Shown here: positions 11,311-22,222 of the stretch, one piece after another
Numbering within the stretch: the stretch's first letter is position 1
Layout: each line of letters opens with the position of its first letter
NCBI GenBank assembly: GCA_025024175.1
Contig: QCXZ01000053.1
Location: 11,842,001 to 11,906,000 of the forward strand
DNA length: 64,000 nucleotides
Direction of reading: 5' to 3'
From: Rhyzopertha dominica
Taxonomy: Eukaryota; Arthropoda; Insecta; Coleoptera; Bostrichidae
Notes under the pieces: model-generated
What the model was told of the DNA's origin: nothing
Database searches by the model: none
The model's input: only the letters and a program-made list of their open reading frames with translations
Translations under genes and position numbers: made by a program

Positions 11311-12190
11311 AATGATTTTGTTTTGTTTTGCAGTGATTAAGGCTTTGTTGCGGGTTAGATGGCCGTGGTTATTAAAACCAGAACCGCGGGATGGAAAAAA
11401 TTATACACGTGCACGTACAGACTTGTTTAAACATTCATTTTTACTTAAGAATAAATAATTTTCATACTTACGAGAAAATTAATATATTATGTATTGCCAT
11501 CGATAGTACCTTTGAGTCATATATAGGTTGAAATATATTTGAAAGCGAGGGTACAGTTCTCAGTCCGTTAAATTGTATGACGCATATGGAGGTTTCCCTC
11601 AGTCACTGTAATTAGAGATTACAGTATTCCCACATCAAAACGTAACCGGTATAAGGAATACCTAAACCAAATCGTCCTTTGCCAATTATTTGTACAATAC
11701 ACAAATGAAAGTTAACAAGTTAGTAACTTTCTACATTTTGTTACTAGCAAACAGAAAGAAGTATTGACACCATATTGTCGCACCCTGGAAGTAAGATACG
11801 ACCCGGTCAACTGGTTAACCTGAACAAAACACTACATCACTCTAGATCCCTGAAACAGCAGTGATGCGACAGAGGTCGAATCTAACACATATTTATTAGA
11901 GCTAAGTAACATAAAATTAGGCTGTACATTAAAACCTGGAGGGTAGTTCTTGGCCAGAGAGATGACTTCCTTCGAAGGCTATCCTAAGACTGCCTTAATA
12001 GGGTCGTCCCATAATTTTACATAAAAACTGAAGCACAAATACATTTTTTTGCGATTTTTTCTGGTTCTTCTTTACCGAGTAAAAAAGTGAAAATATGGAT
12101 TTTTCAATATCCGTTTCAAATGCCTCGATATTCCGCCACGGAGATGACGTAAAAGGTTCTTATGACATGTTGTTTTCCGGGCTGGTTCCC
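11311..12190. other. Unassigned
   Basis: No gene, long open frame or recognised repeat. It ends where the Penelope-like 3' region begins. Confidence 0.35.
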
Positions 12191-12680
12191 ACGTTGGTTA
12201 TTTGACCTTGACGTTTCGACACTCATGTCGGTGTCTTCCTCAGAAGTAGCTCTGAAACTGAAGTGTCCTAGTCCGCTCGGGTATTTATACTCATCCGGTT
12301 CACTGATGCGTGGGCGTTGTTACGCATGACCGGTTTTCGGATTCCAGATAGTTAGATGCCTCGGTCTCGGTTATAATTGTGCGGATTCTTCTGGATTTCG
12401 ATGGGTTCCTTGCTTCCTCGAATTTGATGATGTGGCCAGTCTCCATTCGATGTTCCGCTACAGCCGACCTATCGCCCTGCCGTCTCTGGTGTCCCTCATG
12501 TGCTCCTTGATTCTCGTGCTGATGTGCCTTCCGGTTTGCCCGGATGCTACACACCTTGTGTTTGTAGCTCCTCAGTCGTCGAACGATATTTCGGAAAGGC
12601 GTTAGCTATCTTTCCCGGGTCAAACTCTAATTCTCGCAAGTATTGACATTTGTCGCGAGCAAAACCTTACTTCGCCCTTT
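12191..12680 (-). pseudogene. Penelope-like element fragment, GIY-YIG end
   Basis: The minus-strand frame (12300-12554) matches the C-terminal part of the GIY-YIG endonuclease of Penelope-like elements: a QTGRHIS-like segment degraded to the ANRKAHQHENQGAHEG region, then the family-typical DRSAVAEHRMETGHIIKFEE. In active elements this domain nicks target DNA, and the reverse transcriptase upstream copies the RNA there. Only the end is preserved. Upstream sequence to about 12680 gives short related-looking pieces, and the reverse transcriptase is absent. The stop is followed by the typical Penelope 3' tail, which includes a hammerhead-like motif. The polypeptide is frameshifted near the tail, since the usual REAIEI segment is garbled. 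Confidence 0.65.
12198..12252 (-). ncRNA. Hammerhead-ribozyme-like motif of a Penelope-like element
   Basis: On the minus strand the invariant core CTGAGGA (12243-12237) fits CUGANGA. A linking A and stem II GACAC / GTGTC (12235-12231 with 12222-12218) close an 8-nt loop. GAAA follows (12217-12214), then ACGTC with the cleavage triplet GUC ending at 12210. Stem I would be CUU before the core and AAG after the triplet. Stem III is only the self-complementary ACGU, as in the minimal type I hammerheads known from Penelope-like elements. All invariant bases appear present; activity is inferred. Confidence 0.6.
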
Positions 12681-13624
12681 TCAAACAGCCGAAAAAAAAG
12701 AATGATTTTTTCTGATTCGGATTTTGTTAAATGATGGCAAAACGAAGGAGTTGCATCTAATAAACTTGCATGGCTAGTGGTGCCATCAAACAGTTGCTAC
12801 GGAAACTTCTTGTAAATATCACGTGGTGGCACTGGAAGTACGGCATACGGTTCGTGTTCTGGGAAAAGTATCTTGAGCTACATGCATCATAAAATTTTGC
12901 TGATTGATAACTTAACGCCGATTTAAAAACGATTCTTGGGTTTCTGAACGTGTATTGAACCAGTTTGTTAGCTTATGGCGGGGCCAGTTTTGGCTGCTAT
13001 TATTTGTATCTATAATAAAAAGAAAACTTTAATCTGACCTTGTCAGTTTAGTGCTAAACCCTAATTAATATTTAACTTTACCTTAATGGCATATTATTAT
13101 AGCAAGGTCTACGCTTTGAGAATACTAAGGAACATCACTTGAATATTTATGCAAGGGCTGCATTAAAAATTTACAACCCTTACGAATTAATAACCATCCC
13201 ACTTGAAGTTTCATAACTAGCTTCAACCTTCTATGCACTCCTGCAGGTTTTGTCCGTAGTAGCAATGGCTTTGTCAGTAAATAACACAACGGAATTCCCA
13301 CCAGAAGCGTCAAAGGCGCATAGCAATAATCCTCCTTTTACATATCTCTCGCGTCTCGGAACTCGATATCACTCCGCTTACGACAATGTATATATCACCG
13401 CGGGAGCTCTAAAATATATGTTAATAGACGCCTCGGCGGAGTTTACCGCAATTTTCCGCAGGACAATGGGCCACGGCTACGTCTACCGCACTCCACCAAG
13501 ACGGAACAGGAAAAAGAGATGGCTGCACTGGAGCCTAAATGAATTTTTGGTGCCTGTATTGCTAAAATGTATTAAGGAGGAAGTTTTATAGATTACAGCA
13601 GGTATTATCAATGTTCTTCCATTT
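12681..13624. other. Unassigned; 113-codon frame at 13250-13591 (+)
   Basis: The open frame at 13250-13591 is less AT-rich than its flanks and encodes a basic C-terminal part (RRNRKKR) with no family that I recognise. It ends just before the LINE reverse-transcriptase segment on the same strand. It may be an exon, a LINE-internal remnant or chance. Confidence 0.3.
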
Positions 13625-15110
13625 GGTTATATATCTATCTAGACTTTAGAAGAGGTACACTCCGCACTTTTTAACGCAAAAAGAGATAATTGTGCCACAG
13701 ACAACATCTCGTTGAAAATGTTGCGCTTATGTAGTCCTATTATCGATTTATACCTATTACACATCTTCAATGCTTGTATCGAAAAAGCTTATTTCCCCAC
13801 AATGTGGAAGAAAGCCATCGCAATACCTTTACCTAGAAAGTCTAACCCCGAAACCTTTTCGGATTTACGTTTGATTAGCATCTTACCTGCAGCTTCAAAA
13901 CTGTTTGTACGAACATATATCTGACTTTGTCTTTTCTAGAAAAATCATTCCCGATGCTCAGTGCGGATTCAGACGTGGTCGGAGCACTTCTACTGCATTT
14001 TCGGAAGCGTCGGATACCATTAATCATGGTCTGTTATGCGCCAAACTAAAGTCTTACGGTTTCAGCAGTTTGTCGGTACAGTTTATTAGATCTTATTTGA
14101 GCGATAGAACTCAGGTGGTAAAATATAACGATAGTGTCTCCTCTGAATTGTCGATTAGATCTGGTGTTCCCCAAGGCTCCATATTAGGACCTCTGCTTTT
14201 CATAATCTATACGTCTGATATAGTGAACACAGTTCTTAATTTCAGAGTAATAGCTTACGCCGACGATACACAGTTGTATTTTAGTTTTGATAAGCATGAT
14301 TTCGCAACGGCTGCCAAAATTGTGAATGAAGAACTTGAAACCTTAAGAAAATTGCCTGCTGAACACGACCTTGAATTAAATTCGTCCAAGTCGCAGCTGA
14401 TGGTCTTTGGTAATAAAAGTAATACAACATTTCTTAAACAGTCTTTAAATGTTTATATAAATAGTTCAATGTTAAATTTTGTTGATCATAGTAGAAATTT
14501 GGGTCTCATTATGGACACGCAGTTCCGACTTAAGCTGCATGTAACTAATTTATTACAGAGATGATTTTCTAACCTTAAGCTTTTGTATGCTTGTAGACAT
14601 TTTTTAACCGTTAATTAGAAAAAGCAATTATGTGATGCGCTTGTTCTTTCACACTTTAATTATTGCAATTTTTATATGACCCCTGTTTGGATTCTGTTGA
14701 TAGAAACAGGGTTCAAAAGGTTAAGAATGCATGCTGTCGCTTGGTTTTTGGCTTGCAACGCGGGGACCTTGTATTTCACAGGATTAATTCTCTAAACTGG
14801 TAACGCATATATTCCCGCTGGAATTATCACTTGGGTTGTTTCGTTCATGCTTTACTAAATTCTCCTCATGCATGTGAAAGTTTGACGTCTAAGTTTGCCC
14901 CTCATTCATCTACGCATTCACGTGATACACGAAATAAAGCTAAATTTTTGTTGCCTCGCCATAGAACTGCTATCTTCGTTCGCTGCTTCACATACAACGT
15001 TGTAAGGCTGTATAATTTTCTTTCGAGTGAGTTTAAAAAAACTAAATAATAACAAATTTAAATTTAAATTAAGACAGTTTTTTTGACCGTCAGATTTCAT
15101 GATTGCCATG
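13625..15110 (+). pseudogene. LINE reverse transcriptase, jockey/CR1-type, broken
   Basis: The segments follow the order of a non-LTR retrotransposon reverse transcriptase. A thumb-proximal NISLKMLRLC region leads into PTMWKKAIAIPLPRK and the SDLRLISILPAASK block (13712-13915). After a frameshift come HISDFVFS and CGFRRGRST (13905-14010), SDTINHGLL, GVPQGSILGPLLF and the catalytic AYADDTQLYF (about 14250-14280), continuing to 14564. C-terminal pieces lie at 14640-14730 and 14831-15049. Reverse transcription at the nicked target is the family role. Defects are the frameshift near 13910, loss of about 30 codons between the RGRST and DTINH blocks that takes motif A and its first catalytic Asp, a frame break at 14564 and later stops. 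The upstream endonuclease is absent, so this is a 5'-truncated, dead copy. Confidence 0.85.
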
Positions 15111-17290
15111 AATCTCTTAACTCGTTCGGACTCAATGAGGGACGTTAACTGCTTTTCAGAAAATAGGGTTGTTCGATATCGCTTTTGAACATGTTCTCTA
15201 TTTTGTTTATTATTGATTCTATTTTTTGATGTGCTAACTAATATAATATAATTGAGTTTACTCTAAAGGTTAAGTGGAACAGCTACAGATAGAATTTGCC
15301 TTAATTTTTGATGTATCTACTTTGTTATATTCGGTGAGCCTGTGCTTGATTTTATTATTATTATTGTTAACAATATTGTGTATGCAATTAGCTGGTGTAC
15401 TGCGCCGTTAGTTGGGTGTTGCAACAGTGTATCAAAACTCGCTAATACTTTCAGTAAACGGCGAATGGCAGTTTTAAAACATCTTAAAATACACGCCAGT
15501 TAATTACAAACAGTCAAATTAACAAGAGTATATTAATTATTAAAAACGGTAGGGGTAATTTACCGTACGAAGACAATATTTGAAGCGAATCCTCCAATTT
15601 TTTTCTGAGAACGGTACAACCCTTAACGTTTATGGCACTTAAAATATCTGTTGCACGATCGCAACACATGAAGAATTTACTCATATCTAATTTGATATGT
15701 GATGTGTTGATGATGATGATATTCATTAGTAACTTTATAAGTTTCTATAATTCTGAGTCTATTTGTAATAATTTTGTTAGAGGTGCAGTTCGTTACAAAA
15801 ACTGTAAGAATAGAAGTAAGTGGTGACTGATCGTGAGTACTGTTAATATATCTTGCAACCTGAAAGCTTTACAATAATATAACCATTCAGGATATTGGCG
15901 ATCAAAAAACAATTATTGTTGTTATCATGAAGTTCTTAAAAACAAAAAAATTGTTGCAGACAGGAAGGATGAAAATATCCATTATTTAGAAAACATGTCA
16001 ACTTTTCGCTAACAAAGGCACAATCTTCGAATGTATTTTTGAAATATTCTGATGGAAGGTGCTACAACTAGGTAGAAAGGAACAATTGAAAACTGGTCGT
16101 CAAAAATATCCGAGTATTTGAAGCTACAAAATCATGCAAATCATTCCTTGGATAAACGATTAAACAATTTAGTTAGTGGTACAAAAAAGGACTTTTTACC
16201 GTTATTATTTCGCTACCTTGATTGGGCACCATTAGTAAAGGTAATAAAGCCGGATGCATTGCTTGCTCTTAACAAAAAGGATTACAGGTACTTTAGAATT
16301 ACAGCAATCCGCCTAATACGAATATCATGAAATTAGCTGTAAAATTTCATTGGCATTTCACCCGCAGAAGTTAGTTGCGTCGCACCAATTACAGAATGCC
16401 ATAAATTTCCTGCTTATTAAACTAGCCAAATATTGCATGTTACTGTGCTCAAAATATGTGAATGTGATATTAATTATATATGTGAATTACATGTACTGTG
16501 CCGTTCGTAATTCGGGGGTACGTAAGCTGAGCTTTGACGAGTTTAAATTATTTAGAAAAGCACATGAAAAACAGTGAAATACGAAATAAAATTTGCAGCC
16601 AAAGCGGTGGAGAATCCTCAATAAATTCGTAATAAAATTGGCCCACTTTCTGCTTGAGGATGGTGTTCTTGGTATGGCAAGGAATGATCTTGCACGGTTA
16701 TACTCAAGATCTCATCTACCAGCATTATAGACCTTTTTAGAAGTTCTCAGTTGCCAGCCACTCATCACATTAAGTCAGGCATCTGGTTCATTAAAAAATG
16801 TCTGATGGCCTCCTCTTTTTTGTTATATTGGAGAGGCGCACAGGCATGACTACGAATAACTCCACTAAGGAACAAACGATTCCCTAGCGTCCCTGTTTTT
16901 GCCGGCACAATCAAGCTTTTACGGATTGCCGATAAGTGGCGCCCCATGACAAGTGTATAATTGTTTAATAAGTTAAGCACATTGTGACACAATTTCCTTT
17001 TACTTGGTAAACGTTAGGTTTTATTTTCATTTCAAGTTATAAAACTACAAATATCAACCATTCAGTTTATCCTGATGAATATAAAATTACCGTATAATAA
17101 CAATGTTTATCGTAATATAACAATTAAGAAGCTAGGCAAAAGGAAAAAATGTAAAAATTTTACACTTGTAAGTTTCCGCCATCTACTGATGGGACTTGGA
17201 ACCTCTATCAAACAGCACCATTTTTGTAGCATGACAAATGTCAAAGATTGTTATTCTTGTAAGTGCAGTGATCCGTAGGCGTGATTTTCG
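15111..17290. other. Unassigned
   Basis: Short frames occur at 15514-15826, 16118-16330 and 16350-16577 (+) and 16765-16992 (-). None is recognised. The minus-strand frame ends just upstream of the MADF fragment in genomic order and could belong to the same element, but this is speculation. Confidence 0.35.
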
Positions 17291-17299
17291 CCTTCTTTG

Positions 17300-17631
17300 C
17301 TTTCTCAGCGTCACTCTCCTTTTGTATTTTCCGCCGAATAGGATGACCATGGACTGCTCACTCTTGCCATAGGTGCAAGTGGTGTAGAACTCTTGAACTC
17401 CTGAATTTAGTCGGTTTCCGTTTCCGTTTCAATATCCCCTGTTACTACATCGGATGTTGAATGTCCAGCGCTTGTCTTCGGGAATTTCAGGCAAATTTCC
17501 GCTAGGGTACCGGCTACCTTGGTATAGGGAATGATAAATTGCATGATTTCTGTTAGGTAATATTTTTTTTCTTCTGNTTCTACTGCCAAAAGTAGCCCTG
17601 ATGTTTCTCCATTTTTCTTTGCATTCTGGCT
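17300..17631 (-). pseudogene. MADF-domain gene fragment with splice acceptor
   Basis: On the minus strand a T-rich tract ending TTATTAG (AG at 17633-17632) precedes an exon-like frame. The frame reads ECKEKWRNIRATF, then, around an ambiguous base at 17577 and a frame change, KKYYLTEIMQFIIPYTK. These are the central and C-terminal helices of a MADF (Adf-1-type, Myb/SANT-related) DNA-binding domain. The tail ends TETETD, then a stop, but the same frame continues with similar-looking sequence (IQEF, SSTPLAPMARVSS), so the stop may be a nonsense mutation. MADF proteins are either transcription factors or accessory proteins of PIF/Harbinger transposons; the context here favours the latter or a decayed duplicate. 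The first MADF helix would lie on an upstream exon I could not find. Confidence 0.55.
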
Positions 17632-17633
17632 CT

Positions 17634-18485
17634 AATAAAAAAAACATGCGTATATATTTATTTTTTAGTTCAAAGCTCGCAATTTAGAGCTTTTCAGCTG
17701 CAAACAAGTGGCAGAATTTCACAAACGGTTGCATATAAGTTTTTATAAAACACCTACTTTGTTCAATATATGAGATGTTACCCTATGTTCATCAAATATT
17801 TAATTAAATTTGAAGCTTTAAACAATTCAAGGAGCAGTATGAATCTCACTACAGCAAACTAATGGACTGTTCTTAAAAAGTGGTTTTAACCCAGTTCAAT
17901 AGCTAGATCGATGGAATATTATCCTTTACTTTATACCAAGGCTGAAAAAATCACATCGACTGTTAAATACTTATACATTCCTGGTACAAGCAGCATCAAA
18001 GAGCATCAATTTGCGCTGCACGTGTCTAGCATAACCGAGTTATCAAGTTTGCCACAGCTTCGAACCTAATTACCCTTTGTAGAATACCTACATAGTTCCC
18101 AAGTTCCGGTTTGGGAGAGTCTATGGTCAATTACGTAAGTGTGGGCGAAAAAATGAAAGCGGAAGATTAACTAAATTACTAAGTTGGGTGGAAATATCCG
18201 ACACTTCATGGCGTTCTTAAAAATTCGATGAATAAATAATATTGCAGAGCTCTTTTGAATTTATTAACAGTCAGTCCAGATTTATTTTCAGCAGACGAGA
18301 GACGTTGCGTAAATGGTTTGATTGAAACGTTCATTCATTAATGAGTGCTACAAAGGTGTATAAGACTTTAGCTTGTTCAAGTCTGTTAATATATATTTAC
18401 GGTTCCGCCTGCACCTGTCTGCATTAGAGACAGCATGCCAGGCGTTTTAAAGTAAATACTGTTTAGTAGTTCTAGTGGAAATTAC
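17634..18485. other. Unassigned
   Basis: No gene seen between the MADF fragment and the Gypsy insertion. Confidence 0.35.
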
Positions 18486-18489
18486 GTAT
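18486..18489. repeat. Target site duplication GTAT, left
   Basis: The four bases GTAT directly before the LTR terminus TGTAACG are repeated at 25989-25992 directly after the opposite LTR terminus CGTTACA. Four bases is a usual duplication length for Ty3/Gypsy integration. Confidence 0.65.
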
Positions 18490-18771
18490 TGTAACGAGAC
18501 CCCTCCTTTAAAGGTAGTGGTGTTCTAAAGGATCGGTCGGATAGAAGCACAATCCAAGCAAGGAAAGTAGCAAACGTTCCAAGTATGTTTTTATTGTTCT
18601 ACACGCTGACACCAGGTAGGGTTTTATATTCAAAAGCATAAATACAAATCCTGTACCATGAGGCTGTCAGCGAGTAGAACGAATGTTTGACCGGAACCGT
18701 CAAACAAAAAATCCATGTGCATGGCACACTTCAGGCATTGTCGGAGGTAAACGCAACAAATTTACATCACA
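18490..18771 (-). repeat. LTR A, 3' LTR of the full-length copy, 62-bp deletion
   Basis: Reads TGTGATG to CGTTACA on the minus strand. It is 282 bp against 344 bp for LTRs B and C. The 62-bp loss is between two CTG trinucleotides (23731-23733 and 23793-23795 in B), between the TATA box and the polyadenylation signal. Three further substitutions distinguish it from B and C, which agree with each other at each of these sites. Confidence 0.9.
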
Positions 18772-18785
18772 TCTGCCCCCGACTT
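18772..18785 (-). other. Polypurine tract
   Basis: On the minus strand AAGTCGGGGGCAGA lies directly before the LTR start TGTGATG. This is the expected primer for plus-strand DNA synthesis. The same tract adjoins LTR B (23959-23972) and LTR C (25631-25644, plus strand). Confidence 0.8.
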
Positions 18786-18901
18786 TTTTTAGCGTAGAAG
18801 AAAACAACTAAATAAGGCGAAGGAAACTACTTCAGACAAGAAAAAAAATGTTTTCGAAAACGCTAACAAAAGTAAACTATTAAGAATATAAAGGCAATTA
18901 A

Positions 18902-21900
18902 TTACTGGTAATAATAGGGCTTCAAATGTGAAGCGTGAAACTGACCTCTTTCTGATCGGCCATCGTTATATTCCAAGATGTAGGTATGTAACCCTACTAT
19001 TCCTTTTATCCTGTAAGGACCCTCATAGAGGAGCAATAACTTTTTTGTTTCCGAAGATAACACAGAGGAGACAGGATTGGATTTCAGGAGAACCAAATCG
19101 CCCACAGCAAAATTAAAATTGAAACGTGATTTACAACGACTAACTCGTTTGGATGCGCGAGAGAGCAAGGACTCGCGAGCCAGAAAAATTTTTACGTGTG
19201 CATCCTGTTGAGACTCACAATCAGGAAGCTGCAAGATCTCAGGTATCAAGCGAGGAGGACACCTACCAGTCTGTAGCTCCCAAGGAGAATATCCCGTGGA
19301 TTCATGTACTACAGAGTTTAGCACTTCACGAATCTTAGGTAACTCCCAAGCCCAGCGCTTTTGTTTACTAGAACAAAATGCCCTGAAAAGACGGCCCAGC
19401 TCACGCATAGAGCGTTCAACAGGGTTAGCCTGAGGATGGCGAACTGAACAATAAATAATTTGCATATTAAGCGACTGACAAAATGTTTTCCACTCAAGCG
19501 AAGTAAACTGGGTGCCGTGATCGGACAAGATTCGACGCGGAGGAGCGAATTCTTTAAAAACTCCCTCCCTTAAACATGTAATAACTGACCTGGTATTTGC
19601 CTTTTTAAGAGGGAAAAGCCAAGTGTACTTGGAGAAAATATCAAGGATAACTAGTAGATAGACTACGCCCGCTCGAGAACGAGGCAGTGGGCCATAAAAA
19701 TCAATGGACCAGAGATCACCGGTTCCCTCAGGTAGAATAGGCTGCAACATGGGCTTTGGATGAACTGTCGCCTTAGTTTTTTGGCATAAATCACACGACT
19801 TAAGAACCCTTTTAACGTCCCGGTGCATATTCTGCCACCAAACTTCGCCTCTCAACGCCGACCAAGTCTTATAGACACCAAAATGTCCAATCATTTCATG
19901 GAAGCCTGAAATAAACTCCTTAACTCTGGACAACGGCACACACAAAAGGCAGGGTTCATCCCCATTCTGTCTGCGAAAAAGAACACCCTTATAAAGGACG
20001 AATTTAGTTTCAAGAGCCATATTGTTTGGGTCGGCAATGTCTTGAATGATTCTATTCAGTTTAGGGTCGTCCCGTTGATCGGTAGCAATGTTACGCAACA
20101 AGTACTTTAGGGAATCCGGCAACGTAAGAGAAAAAGTCAAGATCCGAAAACACTTATCGCTCGGATATTCTAGCCGTACTGGGGCACGAGAAAGAATATC
20201 AGGGACTATATTTTCTTTTCCACTAATGTATCTAATTTCATAATCATATTCCTGGAGAGCAAGCACCCAACGAGTGATGCGAGGCGAAAGTAAACGACAA
20301 GTATTAAGATAAGAGCAAGCACGATGATCTGTGTACACATAAAAACGCGACCCTAAAAGATAGACTCTCCATTTGTTTAACGCCCATACCACAGCAAGCG
20401 TTTCCTTCTCCGATACACTATAAGAACGCTCACGATCTAGAAGAAGACGACTGGCAAAAGCAATGGTCTTTCTACAACCATCCACCATTTGATAAAGCTG
20501 AGCACCCAAACCAACATCAGACGCATCAGTCTGGACACAGAACGGTACCCCATAAATAGGGCGCTGTAAAAGAATCTCACGACTAATGAGTTGCTTTAGG
20601 CTGTTGAAAGATTCCTCCTGCTTACTACCCCAAAACCACTTGACCTTTTTTCGGAGAAGATAAAACAACGGTTCTGATAAGGTAGCGAAGTGCTCATGAA
20701 AACCCCTGTCGTAATTACATAAACCCAAAAAAGCATGCAATTGTTTTCTGTTTTGTGGAACTGGGAAATCGAGCACAGCCCGAACACGACCCGGATCGGG
20801 CTTAAATCCCTCAGAGTTCAAGATATAACCCAAGAATTTCATTTCTGATTGCAGGAAATGACACTTATCTAGACGTAAGGTAAAACCTGCACTACTGAGC
20901 CTAGTCAAAACTTTATTTAAATGTTCAATGTGGTCCTCGAATGATTCTGAAACGATGAGTAAATCGTCCACATAACATACAACAAAATCCCTGAACTCAG
21001 ACCCCAGAATGATATCCATGGCACGAGTAAAAGAGGATATAGCGGTTTTTAAACCAAACGGCAAGACCTTAAACCGGTAAGTCTTAGTATGATATATAAA
21101 ACAAGTATACTGTTTATCTTGTTCGCGCAAAGGTATTTGCCAATACGAATGAGTTAAGTCGAGAGAAGTCATATATTTGATTTTGGGAGGTAAAGTATTA
21201 AGTATGTCTTCAATTGGCCGAGGAAGCTCGGAATCCGGGACCATTATACTGTTCAGACGGCGGGCGTCTAAACACACTCTAACCGAACCATCTTTTTTAA
21301 CCGCGGTCACCAGAGGACTACAGTATGAAGAAGAGGCACACCGTTCAATGACACCCCAGTCCAACATTCTTTTTATCTGTTCTTCAACCGCTTGACGATG
21401 AGCGATCGGAACTGAATAAGGTTTCTGAAGAAAAGGTTTATCTTCAGTTAGATGTATTTCATGAAAATATTCAGTGGTTAATCCCGGTCTATCCGAAAAC
21501 AGGCGAATATGATTACGAAGCAATTTGGTTAAGGCATCCCTCTGAGATTCGGTAAGATTAAGATTGTTCACCATATTTGTTATTTTCGGCGAAACAATAT
21601 AGCCCTCCACTGTAGGTAAGTGGAAAGGTGTGATACCCCCGACATTAATAGCCCGCATAGCAGGTGGTGTAGGAGGAGAAAAAGCATGATTAAAAACAGT
21701 TTCTGGCATTCGAATTTCTCTGTTACCCACTTGTAAGGACAACTCGGCTGCATTTAAATCGAGGTTAGCTCGATAGGTACGAAGAAAATCAGCTCCGAGG
21801 ATAACGGGATAAACCAAGTCAGGTATATAGAAAAATTCAAACTGAAAAGTATAATTGAGCATACTAAACGTCAAAAGTACCTGATGCGTAATCTTACGGC

Positions 21901-22222
21901 ATTTATTTTTAAATGCCCCCGAGACACGTACTCCTGTAATAGGAAAAATGGGAAAATCAGATCCCACCAGGCAACTATTCCAAACTAAATCCGAAAAAGC
22001 ACAAATTTGACTACCAGTATCCAAAAGTGCAGGAAAATCACAACTGTTGATTTTTAACAAAACTGTTGGGGAATGGTAGGATTCAGAAGAATGGGTAAAC
22101 TCGCACTCCGCTAACAAATCTTCTCTAGGATTATTAAAAATTTGAGAAACATTAAAAGTGGCCCTATTTGTGGAACTCGTCCGACTCGGTGAGCCTTTAC
22201 AAGCCGGGCAAGTTAGTTTTCC
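18902..22222 (-). CDS. pol: Ty3/Gypsy Pol polyprotein
   Basis: A long intact frame in the -1 register relative to gag. It overlaps the end of gag and has no ATG of its own near the start, so expression as a Gag-Pol fusion is likely. Residue numbers count from the TTG at 22117. Aspartic protease has DTG at 33-35. Reverse transcriptase has motif A Asp near 320, LPFG at 352-355 and YVDD at 382-385. RNase H starts with TDAS at about 530. Integrase has the zinc-binding HHCC (H740, H745, C775, C778) and catalytic D806, D866 and E901, giving DD35E spacing. A C-terminal GPY/F module has GPY at 1033-1035. All catalytic residues are present and no stops occur over 1071 residues, so the protein is potentially functional. 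A CPAC motif lies just after the frameshift, but a full CCHC knuckle is not visible. There is no env frame downstream. Confidence 0.93.
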   Translation of the reverse strand, partial: GKLTCPACKGSPSRTSSTNRATFNVSQIFNNPREDLLAECEFTHSSESYHSPTVLLKINSCDFPALLDTGSQICAFSDLVWNSCLVGSDFPIFPITGVRVSGAFKNKCRKITHQVLLTFSMLNYTFQFEFFYIPDLVYPVILGADFLRTYRANLDLNAAELSLQVGNREIRMPETVFNHAFSPPTPPAMRAINVGGITPFHLPTVEGYIVSPKITNMVNNLNLTESQRDALTKLLRNHIRLFSDRPGLTTEYFHEIHLTEDKPFLQKPYSVPIAHRQAVEEQIKRMLDWGVIERCASSSYCSPLVTAVKKDGSVRVCLDARRLNSIMVPDSELPRPIEDILNTLPPKIKYMTSLDLTHSYWQIPLREQDKQYTCFIYHTKTYRFKVLPFGLKTAISSFTRAMDIILGSEFRDFVVCYVDDLLIVSESFEDHIEHLNKVLTRLSSAGFTLRLDKCHFLQSEMKFLGYILNSEGFKPDPGRVRAVLDFPVPQNRKQLHAFLGLCNYDRGFHEHFATLSEPLFYLLRKKVKWFWGSKQEESFNSLKQLISREILLQRPIYGVPFCVQTDASDVGLGAQLYQMVDGCRKTIAFASRLLLDRERSYSVSEKETLAVVWALNKWRVYLLGSRFYVYTDHRACSYLNTCRLLSPRITRWVLALQEYDYEIRYISGKENIVPDILSRAPVRLEYPSDKCFRILTFSLTLPDSLKYLLRNIATDQRDDPKLNRIIQDIADPNNMALETKFVLYKGVLFRRQNGDEPCLLCVPLSRVKEFISGFHEMIGHFGVYKTWSALRGEVWWQNMHRDVKRVLKSCDLCQKTKATVHPKPMLQPILPEGTGDLWSIDFYGPLPRSRAGVVYLLVILDIFSKYTWLFPLKKANTRSVITCLREGVFKEFAPPRRILSDHGTQFTSLEWKTFCQSLNMQIIYCSVRHPQANPVERSMRELGRLFRAFCSSKQKRWAWELPKIREVLNSVVHESTGYSPWELQTGRCPPRLIPEILQLPDCESQQDAHVKIFLARESLLSRASKRVSRCKSRFNFNFAVGDLVLLKSNPVSSVLSSETKKLLLLYEGPYRIKGIVGLHTYILEYNDGRSERGQFHASHLKPYYYQ

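Noticed and set aside
18928..19338. Plus-strand frames inside the pol gene
   Set aside because: Antisense shadows of pol. They recur at 24115-24525 and inverted at 25078-25488 only because the pol sequence is repeated there.
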